From Burkholderia pyrrocinia (lineage in GTDB: Bacteria; Pseudomonadota; Gammaproteobacteria; Burkholderiales; Burkholderiaceae), in the NCBI RefSeq assembly GCF_022809715.1, contig NZ_CP094460.1:2914001-2978000 (forward strand): a stretch of 64,000 nt of DNA, in the 5' to 3' direction. Numbering within the stretch: the stretch's first letter is position 1; each line of letters opens with the position of its first letter. A program made the translations under genes and the position numbers. Positions 28,350 to 36,675 of this stretch are shown in pieces. Below the pieces are notes generated by a model. The model saw nothing but the letters and a program-made list of their open reading frames with translations, did no database searches and was not told the DNA's origin.

Positions 28350-29621
28350 ATGGAGCAGACAGAATCGCCCGTCGTGTTCGCCGCGCGCGACGACGCATCC
28401 GACGTGAGCTTTCCGCACGACGACGGCTCGCGCGTGCCGTACAAGGTGTTCAGCTCGCGTGCCGTCTACGACCGCGAGCAGGAACGCATCTTCCGCGGGC
28501 CGACGTGGAACTTCGTCGCACTGGAGGCGGAAATCCCGAACGCCGGCGACTTCAAGAGCACGTTCGTCGGCGACACGCCGGTGGTCGTCACGCGTGCCGA
28601 GGACGGCACGCTTGCCGCATGGGTGAACCGCTGCGCGCACCGCGGCGCGCAGGTGTGCCGCAAGTCGCGCGGCAACGCGACCTCGCACACGTGCGTGTAT
28701 CACCAGTGGAGCTTCGACAACACGGGCAACCTGCTCGGCGTGCCGTTCCGGCGCGGCCAGAAGGGAATGACCGGGATGCCGGCGGATTTCGATCCGAAGC
28801 AGCACGGGCTGCGCAAGCTGCGCGTCGACAGCTATCGCGGGCTGGTGTTCGCGACCTTCAGCGACGACGTGATGCCGCTGCCCGACTATCTCGGCGAACA
28901 GATGCGCCCGTGGATCGACCGGATCTTCCACAAGCCGATCGAGTATCTCGGCTGCACGCGCCAGTATTCGAAGTCGAACTGGAAGCTGTACATGGAGAAC
29001 GTGAAGGACCCGTATCACGCGAGCATGCTGCACCTGTTCCATACGACCTTCAACATCTTCCGCGTCGGGATGAAGGCGCGTTCGATTCCGGACGCGAACC
29101 ACGGGCTGCACAGCATCATCACGGTGACGAAGACGAACGACGACACGTCGGCCGCGTACAAGCAGCAGAACATCCGTTCGTTCGACGAGGGCTTCCACCT
29201 CGAAGACGAATCGATCCTCGATCTCGTATCGGAATACGACGAGGACTGCACGAACCATATCCAGCCGATCTTCCCGCAGCTCGTGATCCAGCAGATCCAC
29301 AACACGCTGGTCGCGCGACAGATCCTGCCGAAGGGCCCCGACAACTTCGAGCTGATCTTCCATTTCTTCGGCTATGCGGACGACACGCCCGAGTTGCGCG
29401 CGCTGCGCATCAAGCAGGCGAACCTCGTCGGGCCGGCCGGCTATATCTCGATGGAGGATACGGAGGCGACCGAGCTCGTGCAGCGCGGCACCGTGCGCGA
29501 CGGCGATGCGACGTCGGTGATCGAGATGTCGCGCGGCAATCCGGACCAGCAGGACACGGTGATCACCGAAAGCCTGATCCGCAAGTTCTGGGTCGGCTAC
29601 CAGAAGCTGATGGGCTATTGA
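28350..29621 (+). CDS. andAc: Anthranilate 1,2-dioxygenase large (alpha) subunit
   Basis: The 423-residue ring-hydroxylating oxygenase alpha chain has the Rieske ligands Cys95, His97, Cys115 and His118 (C-x-H-x17-C-x2-H). Its mononuclear-iron motif is Asp220-x2-His223-x4-His228. With the ferredoxin and reductase it turns anthranilate into catechol with release of ammonia and CO2. Gene order Ac-Ad-Ab-Aa matches the three-component enzyme of B. cepacia DBO1 rather than two-component AntABC. ATG at 28350 follows AGGAG. Confidence 0.93.
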   Translation: MEQTESPVVFAARDDASDVSFPHDDGSRVPYKVFSSRAVYDREQERIFRGPTWNFVALEAEIPNAGDFKSTFVGDTPVVVTRAEDGTLAAWVNRCAHRGAQVCRKSRGNATSHTCVYHQWSFDNTGNLLGVPFRRGQKGMTGMPADFDPKQHGLRKLRVDSYRGLVFATFSDDVMPLPDYLGEQMRPWIDRIFHKPIEYLGCTRQYSKSNWKLYMENVKDPYHASMLHLFHTTFNIFRVGMKARSIPDANHGLHSIITVTKTNDDTSAAYKQQNIRSFDEGFHLEDESILDLVSEYDEDCTNHIQPIFPQLVIQQIHNTLVARQILPKGPDNFELIFHFFGYADDTPELRALRIKQANLVGPAGYISMEDTEATELVQRGTVRDGDATSVIEMSRGNPDQQDTVITESLIRKFWVGYQKLMGY

Positions 29622-29635
29622 AGCGGGAGCGAGAA

Positions 29636-30112
29636 ATGACGGAAGACATGAAGACGTGGTTCGAGATTTACATGCTCCAGAACCGCTACATCGGGCACCT
29701 CGACAACGACCGGCTCGAACACTGGCCGGAAATGTTCACCGAGGACTGCACATACGAAATCGTGCCGAAGGAGAACGCGGATCTCGGGCTGCCGGTCGGG
29801 ATCGTCCACTGCACGAACCAGCGGATGCTGCGCGACCGCGTGGTGTCGCTGCGGCACGCGAACATCTTCGAGGAGCACACGTACCGGCACATGACGTCGG
29901 GCCTGACGATCGTCGCGGAACGCGACGGCGAGATCGACACCGAGAGCAACTACGTGGTCGTGCAGACGCGCAGCAACGGCGAGTCGAACGTATACCAGGC
30001 CGGCAAGTACTACGACACGGTCGTGCGCACGCCCGACGGGCTGCGCTACAAGACCAAGCGCGTGATCTACGACACGTCGCGCGTGCAGACGCTGCTCGCA
30101 ACCCCGATCTGA
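29636..30112 (+). CDS. andAd: Anthranilate 1,2-dioxygenase small (beta) subunit
   Basis: The 158-residue protein is a cystatin-like beta subunit: WFEIYMLQNRYIGHLDNDRLEHWPEMFTEDCTYEI at the start and a C-terminal sheet ending KRVIYDTSRVQTLLATPI. It packs with AndAc into the terminal oxygenase and has no redox centre. ATG at 29636 follows GGGAGCGAGAA, 14 bp after the andAc stop. Confidence 0.93.
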   Translation: MTEDMKTWFEIYMLQNRYIGHLDNDRLEHWPEMFTEDCTYEIVPKENADLGLPVGIVHCTNQRMLRDRVVSLRHANIFEEHTYRHMTSGLTIVAERDGEIDTESNYVVVQTRSNGESNVYQAGKYYDTVVRTPDGLRYKTKRVIYDTSRVQTLLATPI

Positions 30113-30129
30113 CGAAGCAAGGAACCGAC

Positions 30130-30456
30130 ATGACCGAAGCAACGCTCGCCGAGTGGCATCCACTCGGCGCTTTCGACGAATTCTCCGAAGACGAGCCGGC
30201 AGCGCGTGTCGCCGGCCAGAAGCCGATCGCCGTGTTCCGGATCGGCGACGAACTGTTCGCGATGCACGACCTGTGCACGCACGGCCATGCGCGGCTGTCC
30301 GAAGGTTATGTGGAGGACGGTTGCGTCGAATGCCCGCTGCACCAGGGGCTGATCGACATCCGCACCGGTGCGCCGAAATGCGCGCCGATCACCGAGCCGG
30401 TGCGGACCTATCCGCTCCGGATCGTCGACGGGCAGGTGGAAGTCAATGTCGGCTGA
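30130..30456 (+). CDS. andAb: Rieske ferredoxin of anthranilate dioxygenase
   Basis: The 108-residue protein has one Rieske 2Fe-2S site: Cys49-x-His51-x16-Cys68-x2-His71. It passes electrons from the AndAa reductase to the AndAc oxygenase. It starts 17 bp after andAd and ends overlapping the andAa start by 11 bp, showing translational coupling. Confidence 0.92.
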   Translation: MTEATLAEWHPLGAFDEFSEDEPAARVAGQKPIAVFRIGDELFAMHDLCTHGHARLSEGYVEDGCVECPLHQGLIDIRTGAPKCAPITEPVRTYPLRIVDGQVEVNVG

Positions 30457-31665
30457 TCCGTTCGTGATCGTCGGCGCGGGCCACGCGGCCCGGCGCACGG
30501 CCGAAGCGCTGCGCGAACGCGATGCCGCCGCGCGCATCGTGATGATCGGCGCGGAGCGCGAGCTGCCGTACGACCGGCCCGCGCTGTCGAAGGATGCGCT
30601 GATGAGCGACGGCGGCGAGCAGCGCGCGTTCGTGCGCGACGCGGCGTGGTACGACACGCAGCGCATCGAGCTGCGGCTCGGCACACGTGTCGAGGCGATC
30701 GAGCGCGACGCACAGCGCGTGCGGCTCGATGATGGTACGACGCTGCCGTACGCGCGGCTCGTGCTCGCGACGGGTTCGCGGGTGCGCACGTTCGGCGGCG
30801 CGATCGACGAAGGTGTCGAGCCGCATTACGTCCGCACCGTCGACGATGCGCGTGCGTTGCGCGCGAAGCTTGCGCCGGGCCGCCGCGTCGCGGTGCTCGG
30901 CGGCGGGTTCATCGGCCTCGAGGTCGCGGCAGCGGCGCGCCAGCTCGGTTGCGACGTGACGGTGATCGATCCTGCTCCCCGATTGCTGCAACGTGCGTTG
31001 CCGGAAGTCGTCGGCGCGTATGCGCGTCAGTTGCACGACGCGCGCGGCGTGGTGTTTCAGGTGGCGACGCTGCCGCGTGCGATTCGTCGTGCGCCGTCCG
31101 GCGGTGCGATCGTCGAGACCGATCGCGGCGACGTGCAGGCCGATATCGTCGTGGTCGGCATCGGTGTCGTGCCCAATGTCGAGCTTGCACAGGCGGCCGG
31201 GCTCGACGTCGACAACGGGATACGCGTCGATGCGGGCTGTCGTACGACCGATCCCGCGATCTTCGCAGCGGGCGAGGTGACGATGCACTTCAATCCGCTG
31301 CTCGGGCGTCACGTGCGGATCGAATCGTGGCAGGTCGCCGAAAACCAGCCGGCCGTCGCGGCCGCGAACCTGCTCGGCGCGGACGAAGCCTATGCCGAGT
31401 TGCCGTGGCTGTGGTCCGATCAGTACGACTGCAACCTGCAGATGCTCGGGCTGTTCGGCAGCGAACGCACGACCGTCGTGCGCGGCGATCCGGCGAGCGG
31501 GCCGTTCACGGTGTTCGGGCTGGGCGACGACGGCAAGATCGTCGCGGTGGCCGCGGCGAACCTGGGGCGCGACATCGGCGCATCGCGCCGGCTGATCGCG
31601 GCGGGGCGGTGCCCGATCCGGTGAAACTCGCCGATCCGGCGGTGAACCTGAAGACGTTCCTGTAA
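30446..31665 (+). pseudogene. andAa: Ferredoxin reductase of anthranilate dioxygenase, frameshifted at the C terminus
   Basis: The main frame (30446-31624) gives 392 residues of an FAD/NADH reductase: FVIVGAGHAARRTAEALRE at the start, second dinucleotide motif VAVLGGGFIGLEVAAAA, FAD motif near IFAAGEV, and the C-terminal reductase domain. It then hits TGA at 31622. The next frame continues with PDPVKLADPAVNLKTFL to TAA at 31665, which reads as the natural tail. One base missing in the G-rich run near 31,605-31,610 would give 406 residues. The lesion removes only about 18 native residues, so the protein may still work if the shift is real. Confidence 0.85.
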
Positions 31666-31756
31666 CGGCCGGGCGCGCGGGCCGGCTCGGCTCGCGCGTT
31701 TGTCGGTTGACGCGAAATCGGGGATATTAGCGGCATCGCCGATCCGCCCGTCCTCC

Positions 31757-33043
31757 ATGCCGCCAGACAAAGCCCTCGAACTGAAACGAAGCAAGCGCCG
31801 CGCGCTATGGCTGCTGCTGGCCGCGGTCGCGGTGTTCGTCACGACGATCCTGCTGCCGCGCGGCCCGTGGGTCGACGGCTTCAAGGCCGTGGCCGAGGCC
31901 GCGATGGTCGGCGCGCTCGCCGACTGGTTCGCGGTCGTCGCGCTGTTCCGCCGCGTGCCGATCCCGTTCGTGTCGCGCCATACCGAGATCATCCCGAAGA
32001 ACAAGGACAAGATCGCCGACAACCTCGCGGTGTTCGTGCGCGAGAAGTTCCTCGGCCCCGACGCGCTTGCCGCGCAGATCCGCCAGCACGATCCCGCGCA
32101 GAAACTCGGCGCGTGGCTCGGCGAGCCGGCGAACACCGACGCGCTCGGCGGTTATGTGACGAAGCTGATGAGCTTCGCACTCGACATGACCGACGACGCG
32201 CGGATCCAGTCGTTCGTCCACGACGCGTTTCGCGCGGTGATCGACCGGGTCGACCTGTCGCAATCGGTTGGCGCGATCCTCGACACGCTGACGAAGGACG
32301 GCCGCCACCAGGCGCTGCTCGACGATGCGATCGAACAGGTGGTCGACGTGCTCGACAAGGAGGAGAACCGCGAGGTGATCGCGGGCTTCATCGTCGAATG
32401 GCTGAAGACGCAGTACCCGAAGGTCGAGAAGATCATGCCGACGCAGTGGTTCGGCGAGAACGGCGCGCGGATGCTCGCCAGTGCGGTGAGCCGCGTGCTG
32501 GAAGGCGTGGCGGCCGATCCCGAGCACGAGTTGCGGCAGCGCTTCGACCGGACGGTCGCGCGGCTGACCGAGCGGCTGAAGCACGATCCCGCGTTCATCG
32601 AAAAGGGCGAGGAGATCAGGCGCTACATCCGCGACGGCGATGCGTTCAACGAGTATGCGCGCGACTTGTGGGACCAGTTGCGCGCATGGCTGAAGGCCGA
32701 TCTCGCACGCCCCGATTCGACGCTGCACCGGCAGGCCGCGACGCTCGGCGGCTGGCTCGGCGCGCGGCTCGCCGAGAGCCCGGCACTGCGCGCGTCGCTG
32801 AACGAGCATATCGAGAAGGCCGTGCACGAGATGGCGCCGGATTTCGCCGATTTCCTGATGCGTCACATTCGCGACACGGTGCGCAACTGGGATGCGCGCG
32901 AGATGTCGCGGCAGATCGAGTTGAACATCGGCAAGGATCTGCAGTACATCCGCATCAACGGCACGCTGGTCGGCGGGCTGATCGGGCTCGGGTTGTATCT
33001 GGTGTCGCTGGTGCCGCGCTGGGCGGCCGGGTGGCTGCATTGA
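31757..33043 (+). CDS. DUF445 family membrane protein
   Basis: The 428-residue protein has a membrane helix near the N terminus (ALWLLLAAVAVFVTTILLP), the DUF445 motif AMVGALADWFAVVALFRRVPIP, a long helical middle, and a C-terminal membrane helix (LIGLGLYLVSLVPRWAAGWL). The family (YjiN/YheB relatives) is envelope-associated with no proven biochemical role. The last 68 bp of this gene plus 10 bp downstream are repeated exactly at 33920-33997. That repeat brackets a toxin-antitoxin module, so something inserted at this gene's 3' end and left it complete. Confidence 0.87.
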   Translation: MPPDKALELKRSKRRALWLLLAAVAVFVTTILLPRGPWVDGFKAVAEAAMVGALADWFAVVALFRRVPIPFVSRHTEIIPKNKDKIADNLAVFVREKFLGPDALAAQIRQHDPAQKLGAWLGEPANTDALGGYVTKLMSFALDMTDDARIQSFVHDAFRAVIDRVDLSQSVGAILDTLTKDGRHQALLDDAIEQVVDVLDKEENREVIAGFIVEWLKTQYPKVEKIMPTQWFGENGARMLASAVSRVLEGVAADPEHELRQRFDRTVARLTERLKHDPAFIEKGEEIRRYIRDGDAFNEYARDLWDQLRAWLKADLARPDSTLHRQAATLGGWLGARLAESPALRASLNEHIEKAVHEMAPDFADFLMRHIRDTVRNWDAREMSRQIELNIGKDLQYIRINGTLVGGLIGLGLYLVSLVPRWAAGWLH

Positions 33044-33053
33044 TGCGGCCACG
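32976..33053 (+). repeat. 78-bp direct repeat, left copy
   Basis: Identical over 78 bp to 33920-33997, at an offset of 944 bp. It covers the last 68 bp of the DUF445 gene and the first bases after its stop. The arrangement fits a site used by an inserting element, or an unequal duplication. Confidence 0.9.
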
Positions 33054-33076
33054 CCCGCGAACGACGGCCGGTGTGC

Positions 33077-33379
33077 TTACGCGTGCGTGCGTTCGCGCGG
33101 TTCGACCTTGCGGTCGATCTCGCTGCGCGTTGGCAGCGTCTTGAGATCGTAAGCGGCTTGCAGGTTCAGCCAGAATTCCGGCGACGTATCGAAGTAGCGC
33201 GCGAGCCGGTAAGCCGTATCGGCCGTGATTCCACGCCGTTCCTTGACGATTTCGTGCAAGCGTGTCGCCGGCACGTTCAACGCGAGCGCCAGCGCGTTGA
33301 CGCTCATTTCCAGCGGCACGAGAAACTCTTCCCGCAGGATTTCACCCGGATGAATCGGGCGCATTCCATTCTTGAGCAT
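33077..33379 (-). CDS. higA: HigA-family antitoxin
   Basis: The 100-residue protein is a HigA/VapI-type antitoxin: MRPIHPGEILREEFLVPLEMSVNALALALNVPATRLHEIV, then the helix YRLARYFDTSPEFWLNLQAAYDL. It binds DNA and neutralises HigB. It follows the higB reading frame (33392-33670) by 12 bp. Since that toxin gene has an in-frame stop, the antitoxin may now be a solo repressor. The module lies between 78-bp direct repeats. Confidence 0.92.
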   Translation of the reverse strand: MLKNGMRPIHPGEILREEFLVPLEMSVNALALALNVPATRLHEIVKERRGITADTAYRLARYFDTSPEFWLNLQAAYDLKTLPTRSEIDRKVEPRERTHA

Positions 33380-33391
33380 GCGAGGCTCCAG

Positions 33392-33670
33392 TCAGTGATA
33401 GTCGACGATCTCGACCTGGGTGGGGCCATCGTCGCTCCATTCGAAACAGATCCGCTATTGCTCGTTGATGCGGATGCTGTGCTGGCCTTCCCGATCGCCT
33501 TGCAACGCTTCGAGCCGGTTGCCAGGAGGCGCCCGTAAATCGCGCAGTTCTTTCGCAGCGGCGACCATTTGCAGTTTCCGGGTGGCAACGGTTTCGATCG
33601 TGCGGAAATGCCTGGGCGATGCTCCAGCAAACAACAACTGGGTATCCTTGCATCGGAACGATCTGATCAT
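33392..33670 (-). pseudogene. higB: HigB-type toxin gene interrupted by an in-frame TAG
   Basis: The frame starts MIRSFRCKDTQLLFAG at ATG 33670 and runs as a RelE/HigB-type mRNA nuclease. It continues to KLQMVAAAKELRDLRAPPGNRLEAL and INEQ, then meets TAG at 33455-33457. The same frame goes on with RICFEWSDDGPTQVEIVDYH to TGA at 33392. A TGG-to-TAG change at the conserved tryptophan of the QWRICF motif explains this. Without the stop the protein would be 92 residues, the family norm. The truncated form lacks the C-terminal strands with catalytic-region residues, so it is probably inactive. Confidence 0.87.
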
Positions 33671-33679
33671 TACGGGCAT

Positions 33680-33702
33680 CGTATTACGTTTTGCGTAATA
33701 CG
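33680..33702 (-). promoter_or_regulatory. higBA operator palindrome
   Basis: CGTATTACG (33680-33688) and CGTAATACG (33694-33702) are perfect inverted repeats with a 5-nt spacer, 10 bp upstream of the higB start. This is where HigA-HigB complexes autoregulate. The AT-rich repeat stands out from the GC-rich surroundings. Confidence 0.7.
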
Positions 33703-33919
33703 TCAATAAGGGTGAAATGGTTTCGACGATGCGTACGTCGAAGCGCCGTCGCGAGAAACGACCAATAGGAAACCTGAATGATCGGGAATGGGTGAGGTCA
33801 ACGCGTGATGACAGGCATCGCCAATGCATGCGGGCTGGTCTCTGTCGTCCCGACGAGTATAGGGGCGCACATTGTCTTTACGGGGCCGCTATGCCATTCG
33901 GACGACCCATTGCGTCGAC

Positions 33920-33997
33920 GGCTGATCGGGCTCGGGTTGTATCTGGTGTCGCTGGTGCCGCGCTGGGCGGCCGGGTGGCTGCATTGATGCGGCCACG
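33920..33997 (+). repeat. 78-bp direct repeat, right copy
   Basis: Exact copy of 32976-33053. It includes 68 bp of DUF445 coding sequence with its TGA but no start, so it is a non-functional 3' remnant. The 866 bp between the copies hold higA, higB and about 220 bp of featureless DNA. Confidence 0.9.
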
Positions 33998-34035
33998 GAC
34001 ATCGCGGAAAGGGCGCGATGCCGCGCGCCCGTGCA

Positions 34036-34335
34036 TCACGCGCGCGCTTTCGAGCCGTGCAGTTGCAGGCCGAGCGCCTTGATGACCTTCAGGATCGTGC
34101 CGAAGCTCGGGTTGCCGTCGTGCGACAGCGCCTTGTACAGCCCTTCGCGCGACAGGCCCGCATCGCGCGCGACCTGCGACATGCCGCGAGCGCGTGCGAT
34201 CACGCCGAGCGCGTGCGCGATGAAGGCCGGATCGTCGCCGGCCTCTTGCAGGCAGGCCTCGAAGTAATCGGCCATGTCGTCTTCGGTTTGCAGATGGTCG
34301 GCCGAATCCCATGGCCGGGTGCTGATCTTGTCCAT
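34036..34335 (-). CDS. Addiction-module antidote, HTH type (TIGR02684-like)
   Basis: The 99-residue protein matches antitoxins paired with Gp49-like toxins. An N-terminal segment (DHLQTEDDMADYFEACLQEAGDDPAFIAHALGVIARARGM) precedes a helix-turn-helix (SQVARDAGLSREGLYKALS) and NPSFGTILKVIKALGLQL. It follows the toxin gene with a 3-bp gap on the minus strand. It represses the operon and neutralises the toxin. Unlike the neighbouring HigBA pair, both partners here look complete. Confidence 0.9.
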   Translation of the reverse strand: MDKISTRPWDSADHLQTEDDMADYFEACLQEAGDDPAFIAHALGVIARARGMSQVARDAGLSREGLYKALSHDGNPSFGTILKVIKALGLQLHGSKARA

Positions 34336-34338
34336 CGA

Positions 34339-34656
34339 TCACTCCATGTCGAGATGCGCAAGCATCGCGTGCGCGGCGCGTATGTCGGCTGGTTGCGTCG
34401 ATTTATCGCCGCCGCAGAGCAGGATGACCCAGATCGTTCCGCGCCGGACGTAGTAGACGCGATAACCGGGGCCATGGTCGATACGCATCTCGACGACCGG
34501 CGAGCCGGCGGATTTCCAGTCGCCCGGATTGCCCATCGACAGGCGGTCGATGCGCGCCTGGATGCGGCGCTTCGCGACGCGATCCTGCAGGCCGGCAAAC
34601 CATGCGTCGAAGACGTCGGTGGTCCGGATGCTATACGTAGGCGCACTGTAGGGCAT
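34339..34656 (-). CDS. RelE/HigB-like toxin, Gp49 type (TIGR02683-like)
   Basis: The product is about 105 residues from ATG 34656; an ATG at 34677 in frame is an alternative. It has the family pattern TTDVFDAWFAGLQDRVAKRRIQARIDRL, NPGDWKSAG, EMRIDHGPGYRVYYV and LLCGGDKSTQPADI. Such toxins cut mRNA at the ribosome. The toxin gene comes first and the antidote second, the usual order for this group. TTGACA with TACAGT 17 bp later overlaps the 5' end of this gene, so the exact start may be nearer to IRTTDV. Confidence 0.88.
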   Translation of the reverse strand: MPYSAPTYSIRTTDVFDAWFAGLQDRVAKRRIQARIDRLSMGNPGDWKSAGSPVVEMRIDHGPGYRVYYVRRGTIWVILLCGGDKSTQPADIRAAHAMLAHLDME

Positions 34657-35005
34657 TGATTGCAGTATGTCAACCATGGTTCACAGATGTATCGGGCTAT
34701 TCCGTAGTCGCCACATTAGGGCCGCCTGCTTCGTTTGGGCGCCAAATGGCCGTTCGGCCGAAGTCGAAATCTTTCGAATCCGTCTACAATCAAAAACGTC
34801 TTTGCCGCCCGTGCGCGCCTGCCGCATACGGGCGGGTCTGTTCGTCCTCCGGTATCCGGAGGCACCGCCGCGCGTTGCGTGTTGCGCGGCGGGAAGTGCC
34901 GTGGTCTGTGTCCAGTAGGTAAAGCGTCCGCGTGCCGTAGGCCGGCGCGCGTCATGTACGCCGCGTGTCCGTAGGCCGGGCAGGCGGCATAACCGAGAGT
35001 CCCCC
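34657..35005 (+). ncRNA. Structured leader of the acetolactate synthase-like operon (candidate)
   Basis: The likely promoter ends in TACAAT at 34785-34790, leaving roughly 200 nt before the ATG at 35006. The leader has two strong hairpins: CCTCCGG/CCGGAGG (34846-34862) and CCGCCGCGC/GCGCGGCGG (34865-34892). A direct repeat follows, CCGCGTGCCGTAGGCCGG at 34928-34945 and the same with one extra T at 34961-34979. No known riboswitch consensus was recognised. It could be an attenuator, a regulatory RNA element, or simply GC-rich spacer. Confidence 0.35.
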
Positions 35006-36646
35006 ATGAAAGCATCGGATCTGTTCGTGAAGGCGCTGGAAGCCGAAGGCGTCGAGTACGTGTTCGGCATTCCCGGCGAAGAGAACCTCGATCTGCTCGA
35101 ATCGCTGCGGCGATCGAAGATCAAGCTCGTGCTGACCCGGCACGAGCAGGCGGCCGGCTTCATGGCCGCCACCTACGGCCGCCTGACGGGCCGCACCGGC
35201 GTGTGTCTCGCGACGCTCGGGCCCGGCGCGACGAACCTCGTGACGGCCGCCGCGTATGCGCAGCTCGGCGGGATGCCGATGCTGATGATCACCGGGCAGA
35301 AGCCGATCAAGTCAAGCAAGCAGGGTCACTTCCAGATCGTCGACGTGGTCGGCATGATGCAGCCGCTCACGAAGTTCACGCGGCAGATCGTGTCGATCGG
35401 CAACATCCCGTCGGCCGTGCGCGAGGCGTTCCGCCGCGCCGAGGAAGAGCGCCCGGGCGCCGCGCACCTCGAGCTGCCGGAAGACATCGCGCACGAGGAA
35501 GGCGACGGCAAGCCGATCCCGCGCAGCTACAGCCGGCGGCCGGTGGCCGAGGAGAAGGCGGTCGCGCACGCGGTCGACGCGATCCAGGCCGCGCGCCATC
35601 CACTGCTGATGATCGGCGCGGGCGGCAATCGCAAGACGACCCGCAAGATCCTCGGCGAATTCGTCGACAAGACGGGTATCCCGTTCTTCACGACGCAGAT
35701 GGGCAAGGGCGTGATCGACGAGACGCACCCGCTGTGGCTCGGCAACGCTACGCTGTCCGACGGCGACTTCGTGCACCGCGCGATCGAGCATGCGGACTGC
35801 ATCATCAACGTCGGCCACGACGTGATCGAGAAGCCGCCGTTCTTCATGCACGCGGACGACAAGACCGTGATCCACGTGAACTTCCTCGGTGCGCAGGTCG
35901 ATCCCGTCTATTTTCCGCAGATCGAGGTGGTTGGCGACATCGCGAACGCGGTGTGGCAGATGACGGAAGCGATCGTCCCGCAGCCGCACTGGGATTTCGT
36001 GCGCTTCGCGATGATCAAGGAGCATTTCGACGCGCACCTGCAGAAGGGCCAGCGCGACCCGCGCTTCCCGATGTACCCGGTGCGCATCGTCAACGACCTG
36101 TACGACGCGCTGCCGGCCGACGGGATCGTCTGCCTCGACAACGGCATGTACAAGATCTGGTTCGCGCGCTACTGGCGCGCACACGAGCCGAACTCGCTCC
36201 TGCTCGACAACGCGCTCGCATCGATGGGCGCGGGCCTGCCGTCGGCGATCGCGACGAAGATCGTGCATCCGCAGCGCAAGGTGATCGCCGTGTGCGGCGA
36301 CGGCGGCTTCATGATGAATTCGCAGGAGCTCGAAACGGCCGTGCGGCTGAAGCTCGACATCGTCGTGATGATCCTGCGCGACGACGCATTCGGGATGATC
36401 CGCTGGAAGCAGGAGAACATGAACTTCCCCGATTTCGCGATGACGCTGCAGAACCCCGATTTCGTGTCGTATGCGCAAAGCTACGGCGCGCACGGGCATC
36501 GCGTCGAATCGGCCGACGATCTCGAACCGCTGCTGCGCGAGTGCTTCTCGGCGCCGGGCGTGCACGTGATCGACGTGCCGATCGACTATTCGGACAACGA
36601 GCGCGTGCTGAACCGCGAGATCAAGCGGCTGTCGGCGCAACTCTGA
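35006..36646 (+). CDS. Thiamine-diphosphate enzyme, acetolactate synthase large-subunit-like
   Basis: The 546-residue protein has the three domains of the acetolactate synthase family. The N-terminal part holds Glu47 (TRHEQAAGFMA), the glutamate that activates the cofactor; the GATNLVTAAAYAQLGGMPMLMITGQ segment follows. The C-terminal GDGGFMMNSQELETAVRL motif binds diphosphate through magnesium. No regulatory small-subunit gene is adjacent, which favours a catabolic role. It is followed by an aldehyde dehydrogenase gene after 29 bp. Other possibilities are a related carboligase acting on hydroxy-aldehydes. Confidence 0.87.
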   Translation: MKASDLFVKALEAEGVEYVFGIPGEENLDLLESLRRSKIKLVLTRHEQAAGFMAATYGRLTGRTGVCLATLGPGATNLVTAAAYAQLGGMPMLMITGQKPIKSSKQGHFQIVDVVGMMQPLTKFTRQIVSIGNIPSAVREAFRRAEEERPGAAHLELPEDIAHEEGDGKPIPRSYSRRPVAEEKAVAHAVDAIQAARHPLLMIGAGGNRKTTRKILGEFVDKTGIPFFTTQMGKGVIDETHPLWLGNATLSDGDFVHRAIEHADCIINVGHDVIEKPPFFMHADDKTVIHVNFLGAQVDPVYFPQIEVVGDIANAVWQMTEAIVPQPHWDFVRFAMIKEHFDAHLQKGQRDPRFPMYPVRIVNDLYDALPADGIVCLDNGMYKIWFARYWRAHEPNSLLLDNALASMGAGLPSAIATKIVHPQRKVIAVCGDGGFMMNSQELETAVRLKLDIVVMILRDDAFGMIRWKQENMNFPDFAMTLQNPDFVSYAQSYGAHGHRVESADDLEPLLRECFSAPGVHVIDVPIDYSDNERVLNREIKRLSAQL

Positions 36647-36675
36647 ATTCCCCGTTCACAGGAAGGAGTCGTTCC

